DNA of 64,000 bases. It comes from Cohnella rhizosphaerae (GTDB lineage Bacteria > Bacillota > Bacilli > Paenibacillales > Paenibacillaceae). The stretch is taken from assembly GCF_029525575.1 (NCBI RefSeq), contig NZ_JAPDIA010000008.1:1736001-1800000 (forward strand), given 5' to 3'. The translations under genes and the position numbers were made by a program. Below are positions 16,774 to 27,234 of this stretch, piece after piece. Under the pieces are notes generated by a model. The model worked only from the letters and a program-made list of their open reading frames with translations, was not told the origin of the DNA and ran no database searches. How positions within the stretch are numbered: position 1 is the stretch's first letter; every line of letters begins with the position of its first letter.

Positions 16774-17694
16774 AACAAATCCGCTCGCTCCAAGCTCCAA
16801 GCATCGCTGCTTCTCGGCAGTCCCATCTAGGAACAATCCCCTCGCTCCAAGCATCGCTGCGTCTTGGCAGTCCCACGTAGGAACAAATCCGCTCGCTCCA
16901 AGCGTCGCTGCTTCACGGTAGTCCCATCTAGGAACAAATCCCCTCGCTCCAAGCGTCGCTGCGTCTCGGCAGTCCCTCGTAGGAACAAATCCGCTCGCTC
17001 CAAGCGTCGCTATGTCTCGGCAGTCCCATCTAGGAACAATCCCCCTCGCTCCAAGCGTCGCTGCGTCTCGGCAGTCCCATGTAGGAACAAATCCGCTCGC
17101 TCCAAGCGTCGCTGCGTCTCGGCAGTCCCATATAGGAACAAATCCGCTCGCTCCAAGCATCGCTGCTTCACGGTAGTCCCATGTAGGAACAAATCCGCTC
17201 GCTCCAAGCGTCGCTGCTTCACAGTAGTCCCATGTAGGAACCAATCCGCTCGCTCCAAGCGTCGCTGCTTCTCGGCAGTCCCATTTAGGAACAAATCCGC
17301 TCGCTCCAAGCGTCGCTACGTCTCGGCAGTCCCATGTAGGAACAAATCCGCTCGCTCAAGCGTCGCTGCGTCTCGGCAGTCCCATGTAGGAACCAATCCG
17401 CTCGCTCCGAGCATCGCTGCGTCTCGGTAGTCCCATATAGGAACAAATCCGCTCGCTCCAAGCGCAACTGCGTCTCGGTAGTCCCATGTAGGAACAAATC
17501 CGCTCGCTCCAAGCGTCGCTGTGTCTCGGCAGTCCCACGTAGGAACAAATCCGCTCGCTCCAAGCGTCGCTGCTTCTCGGCAGTCCTATTTAGGAACAAA
17601 TCCCCTCGCTCCAAGCGTCGCTGCGTCTCGGCAGTCCCATGTAGGAACAAATCCCCTCGCTCTAAGCGTCGCTGCGTCTCGGCAGTCCCATATA
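16774..17694 (+). repeat. Tandem array of 18 copies of a 51-bp unit
   Basis: The unit runs AACAAATCCGCTCGCTCCAA, then GCGTCGCTGCGTCTCGGCAG, then TCCCATGTAGG. Eighteen copies follow head to tail with scattered substitutions and a few single-base indels. Because 51 is divisible by 3, long repeat-only reading frames appear on both strands with a 17-residue period; I do not regard them as genes. Each unit holds small inverted repeats (CTGC-GTCTCG-GCAG, TCC-CATGTA-GGA). Confidence 0.92.
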
Positions 17695-17696
17695 AT

Positions 17697-17784
17697 TAAG
17701 AAAAGGGTGAAGTCTGAGCTTCACCCCGAATGTTATACCTTCTGATATGTTAAAAAGAAAAGCGCAGCCATGTGCGCTTTTCTT
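17697..17784 (-). terminator. Two terminator hairpins after the beta-helix gene
   Basis: The nearer hairpin (17755-17784) has a perfect 12-bp stem AAGAAAAGCGCA/TGCGCTTTTCTT. The second (17704-17726) has stem GGGTGAAG/CTTCACCC followed on the minus strand by TTTTCTTAATT. Both fit termination of the minus-strand gene; the first could work both ways. Confidence 0.75.
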
Positions 17785-17800
17785 CGAATCCGATAATGAT

Positions 17801-20800
17801 TCAAGTTCCCAAGCCGTAATCCGGCGATCCGTACACCTCGACTTCCACGTAATGCTGCGAGTTGTTGTTCTGATTTCCGTTCGCCCACAAGCGCACGTAC
17901 CTGGCTGTCGTCAACGGGAAGTTAACCGTTTTTCCGGCCGCATTGTCCGCATACAGGGCGTCCGTGCCCGCGCCTTGTCCGGCCGTATTGTTGTCATCGT
18001 TGTTGAAGACGGTCGTCGTTCCCGATGAAGGGAACGTCGGATCGTTGGACAACTGAATAATGACGTCGTAATAGATGCGGTCAAAGGTTATAAAATGCCA
18101 CACCTTGATCTGATCGAGCCTGAATTTCTGCCCCAGATCGAGTTGAATCCACTGCGGGCTTGCAGGCCCGCCCGAAGGGCCGTCTTGATTGGCGAAGCCG
18201 TTGTCCATCCTGCCGTCGGTAACCCGATTCGGATTCCCTAAAGCCGAGCTAAACGTAATACGGCTGTCTTTAGCCAGAGGCGCCACGTTTTTTCGACCCT
18301 GCAGCGGCGAAGTCGGCGTGACGGCCGGAACGCCCCATGCCTGGACCTCGGTGTAGTGCTGCGTGTCGTACTTGGTATTGCCGTTCGACCAGAGCCGGAT
18401 GTACCGCGCATTCGTTTTCGCGAACGCGATGTCTTTGCCTGCCGCCGTCTCCGCATACTCGGCGTCCGTCCCCGTCCCTTGGCCAGCGGAATTGTCGGCG
18501 TCGTTGTTAAAGACGGTCGTCTTGGTCGCGAAGGTCGAATCGTTGGACAGCTGCACGATGACGTCGTGATAGGTGCGGATATCCGTTGCCGTGTAGTAAT
18601 GCAGCAAGTTGATCTTGTCCAGCTCGTAGCTGCGGCCCAGATCGATCTTGACCCATTGCGGTCCGGTATCGTCCATGTTGGAGTACGCCGCCGTCGAGCC
18701 GTCGGTCAGGCGTTCGGGGGAAGCCAAGCGCGCCGCTCGCCGTAATCGACGTTTTGCCGAGCGCCTGGTTCTTATAGACGCCGGGATCGTAATCCGTCAT
18801 CGGGAACAATCCGGTATCGTCCGCATACGCGTTGCCCGTCGCGCCGGCCGCTCTCCAGATGCGTACTCTGGCGGAGGTGTCGGTCGCGCCCGTCGTAAAC
18901 TCGACTTCCTTGCGTACATACTGGTTGGCCGTGCTTTGGGATACGTCGATCGCGGCCCCGCCATAGTTAAGCACGCCTACGTTGATGGCTTGGCCGGCCG
19001 TGTCGGTATATACCCAAGCGACGAATTTGTACTTCGTATTCGGCGAAAGGCCCGTGATCAGCTGCTCGACGCCGCCGCCGGCGCCAAGCTTCAATCGCGT
19101 GCGGACGCCGCGCTTGCGAAAGTCGGAGTTGGCGTACGCGCCCTCGATGTTGCCGTCCGTCGCGGTAGCCGTCGACGGCGACGTCGTCCATGGCGTCCAG
19201 CCTTCCAAAAGCTTTTCGAAGCCGCTGTTGTAGATCAGGTTCATGTAAGGCGTCGCGACCGGATTGTAGGAAGTCGGCGCCGTCGCGGACGTGCCGGCCG
19301 TCCAGTCCGTTCCGCCGTACTCGTAAGCGCCGGCGTCCGGCGCGGCGTCGACATAACCGTCCGTAATACCGGGGATGATCGCCCCCATGTTAACGGCCGT
19401 CGAGTTGATATTAAGCCTGTAATTGTTGCTTGCGGCATTCGCGAAATTGAGACCGTCTCCCGTGATCGTATTGAAGCCTCGGACCACGTCCGCCGTTAGG
19501 GATACCGGATCGGTGAAAATATTGTTGAACACGCGCGTACCGTATAACTCGTTCTTGTAAGGGCTGGAAGAATCGCCGCCGTAGCCGATGCTTGCCGTCG
19601 GGTTGTTCACGACCGTATTGTTGTAGATCAGCTTGTAGTTGCCGGGCGTGTTCATCTGGATGCCCACGTCGTTGTTGTAGATGACATTGTGGTGCGCGAC
19701 GACATTTTCGGTATAGTTGTCAAAATAAAGGCCGACGCGCATGTCGTTCGCGGTACTGCCGTGCACGCTGTCATGGATCAGATTGTGGTGGATGTTGCTG
19801 TTGCCAAGATCCGTCCCCCATGCGTAGATCAGGGCGCCGTCACGGGACAGCCACATGCCGTTCGAGATATCGTTGTAGGAAATCTCGGCGACGCCGTTGT
19901 TCCAATAGATGATGTATCGTCCCGAATTTTCCAGCTTGTTGCCGCTGATGAGATTGTTCGTTCCGCTCCCCAGCTTGAGCAGCGGATCGTAGGAGGCCAT
20001 ATAGCTGCCGTCGTGGACGTAGTTGTTGACGATCCGGTTGCCGCTGCCGTTGATGTTGATCAGCGTGCCGGACGAAAAAGCGATCGTGCTGTTCTTGATC
20101 TCGTTGTCGTTGCCGACGATGGCGATGCCGCCGTTCAACTGGTCGGGGTTCGTCGTATTCTGGGAATAGTTCGAGAAATACACGTACTCGGCCTTCACGC
20201 CGTCGAGCAGGTTGTTGTTCGAGCCGTCCATCGTAATGTTGGCGGCGAACGTCTGAATGCCCGCAAGCTGGATGTAGTTTTTACCGTTCAGGTTGAAGGC
20301 CGTCTTGCGCATTTTCACTTCAACGTTGGCCGGAGCGCCGCCGCCCGGCGCCCATAAATAAACCTTATGGGCGGCCGAGTCGATGTACCATTCGTTAGGC
20401 GCGTCCAGCGCGTCGAGGATGCCGCTGAGGAAGTAAGTGCTGCCCGGCTTCGGATAGAGCGCAGCATAGTCTCCGGTTATCGATGCGTAAGTGAGCACGC
20501 CGGTCGAACTGTTATAGCTATTGACCTGACTGGTCATGCCTTGATACGCATTGCCGCCGCGCACCCAGATCTTGGCGCCGTTCCAGTTTACGCCGGTCGA
20601 GGTCAGATCGGCATCGGTAATCGTGTTCAGTCCGCCGTTGTCGGCCACGGCTACGCCATTCATCAGTCCGGGCAAGGTATAGGCGCTGATATTCGGCCAC
20701 CGCGCCTCCCAGAGCGGGGTGACGGTCGAGCCGTTTTTAATGAACAGCTGATTTTCATTGGCCGGGAGCGTCCCTGTAAAATCCGCAACGTAAATATTGC

Positions 20801-21153
20801 CGCTGTGCACGCTCCAGCCGCCGATCGGCTCGGTGCCGCTGACGACGACCGTCGCGCCGGGAGCCGCTTCGAACCGGATCGGCGCGCCCGAGGTGCCCGT
20901 GCTCGTCGGCGTTACCGTCTCCCGGTACGTGCCGGATTCAATGATACACGTATCGCCCCCCCGTCATGACCGCCGCGCACTGGCTGATCGTCTTGAACGG
21001 CGTAGACGTGCCGTTGCCCGTCAGGCTTCCTCCCGTAGCCGATACGTGGTACGTCGTCGCCGCGCTTGCGCCGGGCGGGGGCAAGAGCCCGACCGCGAGC
21101 GCCAACACGCTTGCCATGCTGACCGTGCGAATCCAAATGGAACGAACCGACAT
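17801..21153 (-). CDS. Secreted right-handed beta-helix protein with two F5/8C domains (frameshifted)
   Basis: This large exported protein (about 1,117 residues once repaired) probably binds or cleaves polysaccharide. The second of two adjacent ATGs (21153) is 7 bases after AGGAGG. A signal peptide (to about residue 32, GASAATT) is followed by a DUF1565-like start (TYHVSATGGSLTGNGTSTPF). A long parallel beta-helix comes next with many Asn-rich turns (GNDNEIKNSTIAFSSG, HHNVIYNNDVGIQMN), then a carbohydrate-binding-like module (NLIYNSGFEKLLEGWTPW). Two C-terminal F5/8 type C domains resemble each other (VKIDLGRSYELDKINL and IQLDLGQKFRLDQIKV). Breaks at C7 (20956-20962) and G5 (18716-18720) look like +1 errors. 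Lyase activity is possible but no catalytic triad was identified. Confidence 0.8.
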
Positions 21154-21217
21154 CATACTGCCTCCTCTTAGGATTGAATTTTCGTTACACCCAGAACATA
21201 GCAGGAAAACGAAGAAA

Positions 21218-21242
21218 GGAAAGTGCAAGATCTGCACTTTCC
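21218..21242 (-). other. Perfect hairpin with T-rich tail in the beta-helix gene leader
   Basis: A 10-bp stem (GGAAAGTGCA/TGCACTTTCC, 5-base loop) is followed on the minus strand by TTTCTTCGTTTT. It lies about 65 bases upstream of the start codon. It could be an attenuator or simply a terminator for antisense or upstream transcription. Confidence 0.45.
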
Positions 21243-21372
21243 TCTACGGATTCCACGATTCGGAATGCTAAATTTGAATGACGCGATCGGATATTCGGCC
21301 GCACATACGATCCAAGCCGGTATACATACATATGAGCGATAAGGAAGTCAGCCGAAAGGAGCGCACCGACCG

Positions 21373-22548
21373 ATGGAAGATCACAGGAAACGCATGCCGG
21401 CCAGCCCAATCAAGGTGCCGCAGCCCGTGCGTAAGGACGGCGCAGGCGGTCCCGACTTCGGTCCCCGCGACGTGCTGAGAGATCTCGAGAACCCGGATAT
21501 GCTCGTTCCTCCCGCCACGGATGCGGGCTTGCTGCCCAACATGAAATTTTCGTTTTCCGATACGCACATGCAGCTGAACCAAGGCGGATGGTCCCGGGAG
21601 ATCACGGTGCGGGATCTGCCGATCGCGACGACGCTCGCCGGCGTCAACATGAGCCTTGTGCCGGGCGGCGTGCGCGAGCTTCATTGGCATCAGCAGTCCG
21701 AATGGGCCTATATGATCTGGGGCCGCGCCCGCATCACGTCGGTCGACGCGCACGGACGCAATTTCATCGCCGACGTCGAGAAGGGAGATCTATGGTTCTT
21801 CCCTGCCGGACTGCCGCATTCGATCCAGGCGCTTGCGGAAGGCTGCGAGTTCCTGCTCGTCTTCGACGACGGCAGTTTCTCCGACCTCAACACGCTGTCG
21901 ATCTCGGACTGGTTCGCGCACACGCCGAAGGACGTGCTGGCGGCGAACTTCGGCGTGCCCGAATCCGCCTTCGACGGCCGGCCGGACAGTCAGCTTTACA
22001 TTTTCATGGATCGCGTGCCCGGACCGATCGCCTCCGAAGCCGTAGAATCTCCGTACGGCCCCATTCCGCTCTCCTTCAAGCACAAACTGCTCGCGCAGGA
22101 GCCGCTTCGGACGCCGGGCGGCAGCGTGCGGATCGTCGATTCCTCGAATTTCCCGGTCTCGAAGACGATCGCCGCCGCGCTCGTCGAGATCGAGCCCGGC
22201 GCGATGCGGGAGCTGCATTGGCATCCGAATAACGACGAATGGCAGTATTATCTAAGCGGGCAGGGCCGCATGACCGTATTCGGCGGCAACGGCGTCGCCC
22301 GGACCTTCGACGTCAGGGCGGGGGACGTGGGCTATGTTCCCTTCGCCTTCGGACATTATGTGCAAAACACGGGCAGCGAGACGCTCTGGTTTCTCGAGAT
22401 GTTCCGCAGCGACCGGTTCGCCGACGTCTCGTTGAACCAGTGGATGGCGCTCACGCCGAGAGACCTGGTCCAGGCGAACCTGAACGCGACGCCCGAGCTG
22501 CTGAACGCGCTGCGCAAGGTGAAGTGGCCGGTCGTCAAATATCCTTAA
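21373..22548 (+). CDS. oxdC: Bicupin, oxalate decarboxylase family
   Basis: This 391-residue cytosolic-type bicupin binds Mn in two cupins (RELHWHQQSEWAYMIWG and RELHWHPNNDEWQYYLSG), with second-half motifs DLWFFPAGLPHSIQ and VGYVPFAFGHYVQN. OxdC converts oxalate to formate and CO2. The flexible lid that in Bacillus OxdC reads SENST reads S170-D-L-N-T here, so the proton-donor Glu is replaced by Asp and the next two positions differ. This may alter the balance of decarboxylase, oxidase or other activity. AAGGAG lies 12 bases before the ATG. It is a single gene transcribed alone. Confidence 0.85.
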   Translation: MEDHRKRMPASPIKVPQPVRKDGAGGPDFGPRDVLRDLENPDMLVPPATDAGLLPNMKFSFSDTHMQLNQGGWSREITVRDLPIATTLAGVNMSLVPGGVRELHWHQQSEWAYMIWGRARITSVDAHGRNFIADVEKGDLWFFPAGLPHSIQALAEGCEFLLVFDDGSFSDLNTLSISDWFAHTPKDVLAANFGVPESAFDGRPDSQLYIFMDRVPGPIASEAVESPYGPIPLSFKHKLLAQEPLRTPGGSVRIVDSSNFPVSKTIAAALVEIEPGAMRELHWHPNNDEWQYYLSGQGRMTVFGGNGVARTFDVRAGDVGYVPFAFGHYVQNTGSETLWFLEMFRSDRFADVSLNQWMALTPRDLVQANLNATPELLNALRKVKWPVVKYP

Positions 22549-22643
22549 GGACGGCTGGCGCTCCGTCAGCTCGCCAAGCAGGGGCACGACCGTGACTTCC
22601 ATGCCGAGCCGGCGACTGAAGCCGGCGCGATGCGGCAAACGGC

Positions 22644-22678
22644 AAAAAAAAACCGCCGGCGCGAATCCGGCGGCGGTC
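22644..22678 (-). terminator. Terminator at the end of the YhcH operon
   Basis: On the minus strand a GC-rich stem (ACCGCC..CCGG with CCGGCGGT) is followed by nine T. It ends the long minus-strand operon that converges with oxdC. Confidence 0.8.
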
Positions 22679-22723
22679 TAACACGAGCCTGCATCCCGTC
22701 GTCAAGGCGAACGGGTTCTCTTT

Positions 22724-23200
22724 TCAAGCATTCAGACGATCCAGGCGAATCTTCACCACGACCTTGCGAATCGAAGCCGGGGCATCTATATGCATGCCCG
22801 GACGATGAATCTCGCCGGGCAGGAAGACGGCGTACATCCCTTTGCGCAGATAAAGGCAGCTCTCCTGCACCAGTCGATCGTACAAGACGACATCCTCCGT
22901 CTTCAGCAAATCCTGTTTGACCTTCGTCCCGTCCGCTGCCGGCGCGAACCCGATACGCTCCGCCCCGTCGAGCACATAATGAACGTCGGCGTAGACGCCG
23001 TGCGCCTCCCCGAGAGCCGCCTCGGGCGAGCGCGTCACCGACTCCGACAAGAGCGCATACATCCGCTCCCCTTCCAGCTCGATCCTGCCGGCCGGCATCG
23101 ACCCGAAGTCCGTCTCCCGCAGGAAGGCCATCGCGCGGCTCAGCCCCGCGGGCGCAGCCGCCCATTGCCCGGCCCAATTTTCCAACCAACCTGCCATCAT
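22724..23200 (-). CDS. YhcH/YjgK/YiaL family sugar anomerase-like protein
   Basis: This 158-residue DUF386 cupin-like protein has conserved segments HGVYADVHYVLDGAERIGF and YAVFLPGEIHRPGMH, with His residues for a metal. In sialic acid loci this family acts as an N-acetylneuraminate anomerase or in related sugar handling. It is the last gene of the operon, downstream of a sialidase-like gene and a NanA-like gene, which supports that role. AGGAGG lies 12 bases before the first ATG. Confidence 0.82.
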   Translation of the reverse strand: MMAGWLENWAGQWAAAPAGLSRAMAFLRETDFGSMPAGRIELEGERMYALLSESVTRSPEAALGEAHGVYADVHYVLDGAERIGFAPAADGTKVKQDLLKTEDVVLYDRLVQESCLYLRKGMYAVFLPGEIHRPGMHIDAPASIRKVVVKIRLDRLNA

Positions 23201-23234
23201 GTTGCAGTCAATCCTCCTGTACTGTCAAAGCGCC

Positions 23235-26212
23235 TCAGGCCGGCTGTTCCGTCCCGACCGTACCGGCCGCCGGCAGACCCGCCTCCGTATTCCGGATCGT
23301 CAGGTCGTCGATATAAACATCGGTGCCCGTCGCGCCCGTGCTCGCGGAGGCGATGTTGAAATGCGTAACGAGATTGCCGCTCTTGTAGGTGCCGGCCGTG
23401 CCCTTGAAGGCGCCGTCGACGTAAACGCCGATCGTGCCGGCCGTCGCGTCGAAGCGCAGTTCGATGTCGTGCCACGCGTCCAGCGTCAGATCCGTCGTCA
23501 CCGGCAGCTCGATCCGGCCGCCCGCCGAGTTGTACACCTTCAGCGAACCGTCGGACTCGACGAAAAATTGGAACATCGTTCCTTCTGCCGCGTGCATGTA
23601 CGAATAAGGCTCCCTTAGGGAGAAGGAAAACGAGTCTGCAAGGCTGTGCGCATACAGGCTGAATTTGACGATGCCCTGCCTCATTCCGGGGAAGAGGCGG
23701 CTGCCAGCGGTCAGGTTTGCCGTGTTGTCGTCCAGCAGACGAAGCGATCCCGCTCCGCTCCGAGCCTGGTTATGGCTGACCGCGATCGTCGAGCCGAGCT
23801 GCCACCAGTAATCGTTTTTCAGCTCCTCGTATTCGAAGCCGTCGGACACGCCGTGCGATTTGTACAGATAACGCTGAAAATCCTCGATCAGCAGCGTCTG
23901 CGCGGTCGACAGATTCGTCCCCCACCAGCCGAAAAGATAGGTGTCGGGATTGATCATAACGGTGGACGGCTTGCGTCGCGGGACGGCTGATCGTATCGGC
24001 GTTCACCCCGGGACCGGACAGCCGGGTGCGTCCGAGCAGATCGCGCATCGCGTTCCAGGACGCCGTCTCGTCTTTGCTGTACGCCAGCGTGAGCGGATTG
24101 CGGACATAGCTCGTCCCTCCGAACGCATTGTTGCCCGGCCACAGCAGCAGGACATCGCCGTTCGAATGGCGCGTCAATACGGACATCGTATTGGACGAGA
24201 ACATGTTCGCGTCGACCGGCGTCGACCACGTTCGCCCGTTGTCGGTCGAGACGCTCTCCGCCAGCCGGACCTTGGTCGAGACCTGCTGCCTCATGTACAT
24301 TTTAAGCGAGCCGTCCGTCAATTGAAGGATGGAGGGCTCGGACAGACCTCCCTCGCCGCCGCTTGCGGCAACGGACAGTTGGCTGGCGCTGCGTTGCCAG
24401 GTCGCGCCCTTGTCCGTCGAGTAGACGACGCTGACGGCCAAGCCGCCTTCGGGGTCCTTCACGAACGAGAACGGGAAAATCCAATCTCCGTTCGCGATCT
24501 GGATCGGGTTCGCGTAGGTGACGTTATACTTGACCGGATAGGTGACGCCGTCGTAAACGAGCGTGCCCGTGTCGATCTGCCAGGGGGGTCGTGAACGTCT
24601 GGCCGTTATCGGTCGATCTGGTCATGTAAAGATCGTTGCGGCATGCGTTCAGGCAGTCCGTCGTGGTATACCCGTAGTAAGAGTAGAAAAACAGCAGCAC
24701 GTCGCCGTTGTCCGGATCGACGAACATTCCCGCAGGCTCGTCCCGGCCCGCATTGTTCAGATTCGCGATCTCGACCGGCGTCGTCCACGTCCGCCCTCCG
24801 TCCGACGAATACTTCGCGTAAATGCCGCTGGTCGTCGACTGAACCCGGTTGGCCACCATCATCAGGCTGCCGTTCGCGAGCAGTACCGGCTTGACGTTAT
24901 CCTTGAACGGCGTCGTCGTATGATCCTCCAGCGTCTTGTTCCCGTACTCCACCTGCAGCGCTTCCTGACCGCCCCCCGTGAACGAAGCGGACGGATTGCC
25001 GTAATAGAGCCAGATCGTTCCGCTTGCGCCTGCCGCGAGGCTCGGGATCCGAACGAAGAAGCCGCCGTCGTCCATCTCGAAGGCCAGCTCCCGACCGCTT
25101 GCGTCCGCAAAGCGTAAGTCCGCATAATCGTAGCCGAGCTTGCCCGCCGCCTGCAGCGCGCTTGCGCCGAGCGACGTCTTCGTCACGTAAACGGCGCGGT
25201 CCTCCTGGAGCTGCGCTCCGCCGTTCGACACGGAGATCGCCTTCTTGTACGCCCATACGCCCCCGCCCCCTGCCGTCCACCGGCCGGCCGGCCGATTCGC
25301 CACGGCGAGCATCTGCTGCAAATTCGGGTTCGAGAACGTAAACGACGTATCGTCAAAATGATTGTGAACTTTGACATACCGGGCCGTGGCGGAGAAATTG
25401 TAAAGGATGATTCGATTGTTAAGCTTGAGGAAATCGAAGTCCGTCACTTTGGCGAACGTCGTATTGTCGTCGCTGACATAGAGGGACAGGTCGGACTTCT
25501 CGATCCGCGAAGGTCCCGACGCTTCCTTCAGCTCCACCGTGTTGAACGAGACCGGCGCGCCCAGGTCGATGCCCACGCTGCGGTAGGCGTAATCGAGCGC
25601 GGCGGAAACCGACTGGCCCCAATTCCCGACCGCGCCGGCTGCCGGATTGCGGTCGTCGTTCACATAACCGACCGTCCCGCTTAGCGTTCCCGGCTCGGGC
25701 TGGGTATCGAGCGCCTCCAGCAGGTTTTGCAGGTTCGCTTGCTTTAACCACACGCTCGCATTTCCCGCGTCTGAGAAGTTGGCGTGCACTTTGACGTATC
25801 TCGCGGAGGCGGAGAAATCCCGCAGCACGACGGAATTCCCCGACTTGTGGAAGCTCCAGCCGGTCAGCGGCGCATAAGTCACGTTGTCGTTGCTCGTATA
25901 GACGGCCAGATCCGAGCTGCGGTTGATCCGGTTCGTCCTGTCGTCGTCGATGAGCCGGAGCTCGTTGAACGATCGAGCCGTCTGAAAATCGATGCCGACG
26001 CTCCGCCCGTTGTAATCGAAGGCCGCGGACGAAGAATAGCCGAAGTTGCCGAGCGAGCCGCCGGTCGGCGAGCTGTCGTCGTTCAGGTAGCCGACGCTGC
26101 CGGGCAATCGCTCGGCATAAGCCGCCTGCGTCTCTCCCGGCCATGGCGCGGGAACGAACGGAACCGCCGCGAGCGCGGCAAGCAGCAGATAGAGCTTGGA
26201 GCGTTTGATCAT
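23235..26212 (-). CDS. Secreted sialidase-like (BNR) protein, frameshifted
   Basis: The restored protein is about 990 residues with a signal peptide (residues 1-31). Two related N-terminal discoidin-like modules follow (GSVGYLNDDSSPTGGSLGNF and GTVGYVNDDRNPAAGAVGNW), then a DUF2341-like segment (RFADASGRELAFEMDDGG). A BNR six-blade-type domain has Asp boxes SSDGGRTWTTP, STDNGQTFTTP, STDKGATWQRS and STDNGRTWSTP. The C-terminus is a laminin-G/jelly-roll-like module (WHDIELRFDATAGTIGVYVD). Breaks near 24583-24588 (G6) and near 23968 look like +1 errors. The product probably removes terminal sialic acid or a similar sugar from glycans outside the cell. Confidence 0.78.
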
Positions 26213-26249
26213 GAATCGAGCACCTCTCTCATTGGGTATTCGGTTCGTT

Positions 26250-27177
26250 TCAAAGCAAGCTTACGGACGCGAACTTACGAACGGCGAGCTCGATCTTCGC
26301 ATGCAGCGCATCGATCCGCTCCGCATGGCCCGACGACAGCTTCGGCAACGGCGCCCTGACTTCCCCGCAGTCGACTCCCCTGCGGCGAACGAGCGCCTTT
26401 AATGCCGCGTATACGGGCAAGGCCAGCAGGTCGGCGATAATGTCGTTGATGCAGAACTGCACCTCGCGGGCGGCCTCGATCCTTCCTGCGGCATATTCCT
26501 TCTCGAGCCGAACGAACAGCTCCGGCATGATGCCGTACGTGCCCCCGATCCCCGCGTCTGCGCCCATGATCCGTCCGGCGAGGTATTGTTCGTCCGGTCC
26601 GTTGAACATCAGGAAGCGCTCTCCGCCCATCGCTTTGAATTGCTGGAGCTCGTACGTGCTGGCCGCCGTCGTTTTGATGCCGATGAACTTCGGATTGTCG
26701 AGCAGCTGCGCGAGCAGCCCCTTCGTCAAGCTGAAGCCGGTCGTCGCCGGGATATGATAGATGATAAACGGCAAGTCCGCGCTGTCCGCGATCGCCGTCC
26801 AATGACGGCCGACGGCTTCCTCGGAATAGCCGTAGTAAAAAAGGCGCTACCGCCGACAATGCGGCGGCTCCCGCCTTCTCGGCATGCACGGCCAGCTCGA
26901 CGCTGTCCTGCGTGGCGAGCGCACCGACGTGAGCGATGATCGGCACCTCTCCCGCGCTCGCTTCGATCGCGGCCTCCAGGACGAGCTTGCGCTCCTCGAC
27001 GTTCTGCAACAATCCTTCGCCGGTGCTTCCTCCGACATACAATCCGTCGACGCCTTTGCCGATCAGAAACCGCGTCAGCTTCTGCACGGCGGCGGGGCTG
27101 ACCCGGCCTTCCGCGTCATAGCATGAATTCATGGCGACGATGACGCCTTTGAATTTCTCGGACCATTGCGCTGTCAT
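26250..27177 (-). CDS. DapA/NanA family aldolase, N-acetylneuraminate lyase-like (frameshifted)
   Basis: This TIM-barrel Schiff-base aldolase of about 309 residues has GLYVGGSTGEGLLQ (carboxylate loop), IIYHIPATTGFSLT (catalytic Tyr) and FIGIKTTAAS (Schiff-base Lys). The IPATTG motif is closer to N-acetylneuraminate lyase than to dihydrodipicolinate synthase. The frame shifts at A6 (26837-26842). It is placed between the sialidase-like gene and the M14 deacylase. A different 2-keto-3-deoxy acid substrate is possible. Confidence 0.8.
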
Positions 27178-27234
27178 ACAAGTTATCCTCCCGTAATTAA
27201 AGCCTGTTAGTTAGCAAAAATAAGACCCAAAACA

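Noticed and set aside
16339..16826. Minus-strand frames of 112-126 residues over the dispersed element
   Set aside because: Not conserved as frames in the second copy of the element and no plausible start site.
16864..17650. Long repeat-only open frames (up to 188 residues, 17-residue period) on both strands
   Set aside because: They arise because the 51-bp unit is a multiple of 3; no SD site, both strands open, and indels between units break them.
16774..17694. CRISPR array
   Set aside because: Units are contiguous with no unique spacers, the 51-bp period is homogeneous along its length, and no cas gene is near.
24302..26144. Arg-rich frames antisense to or out of phase with the sialidase and other GC-rich genes
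   Set aside because: Shadow frames caused by high GC at third codon positions; no family-like sequence or SD site.
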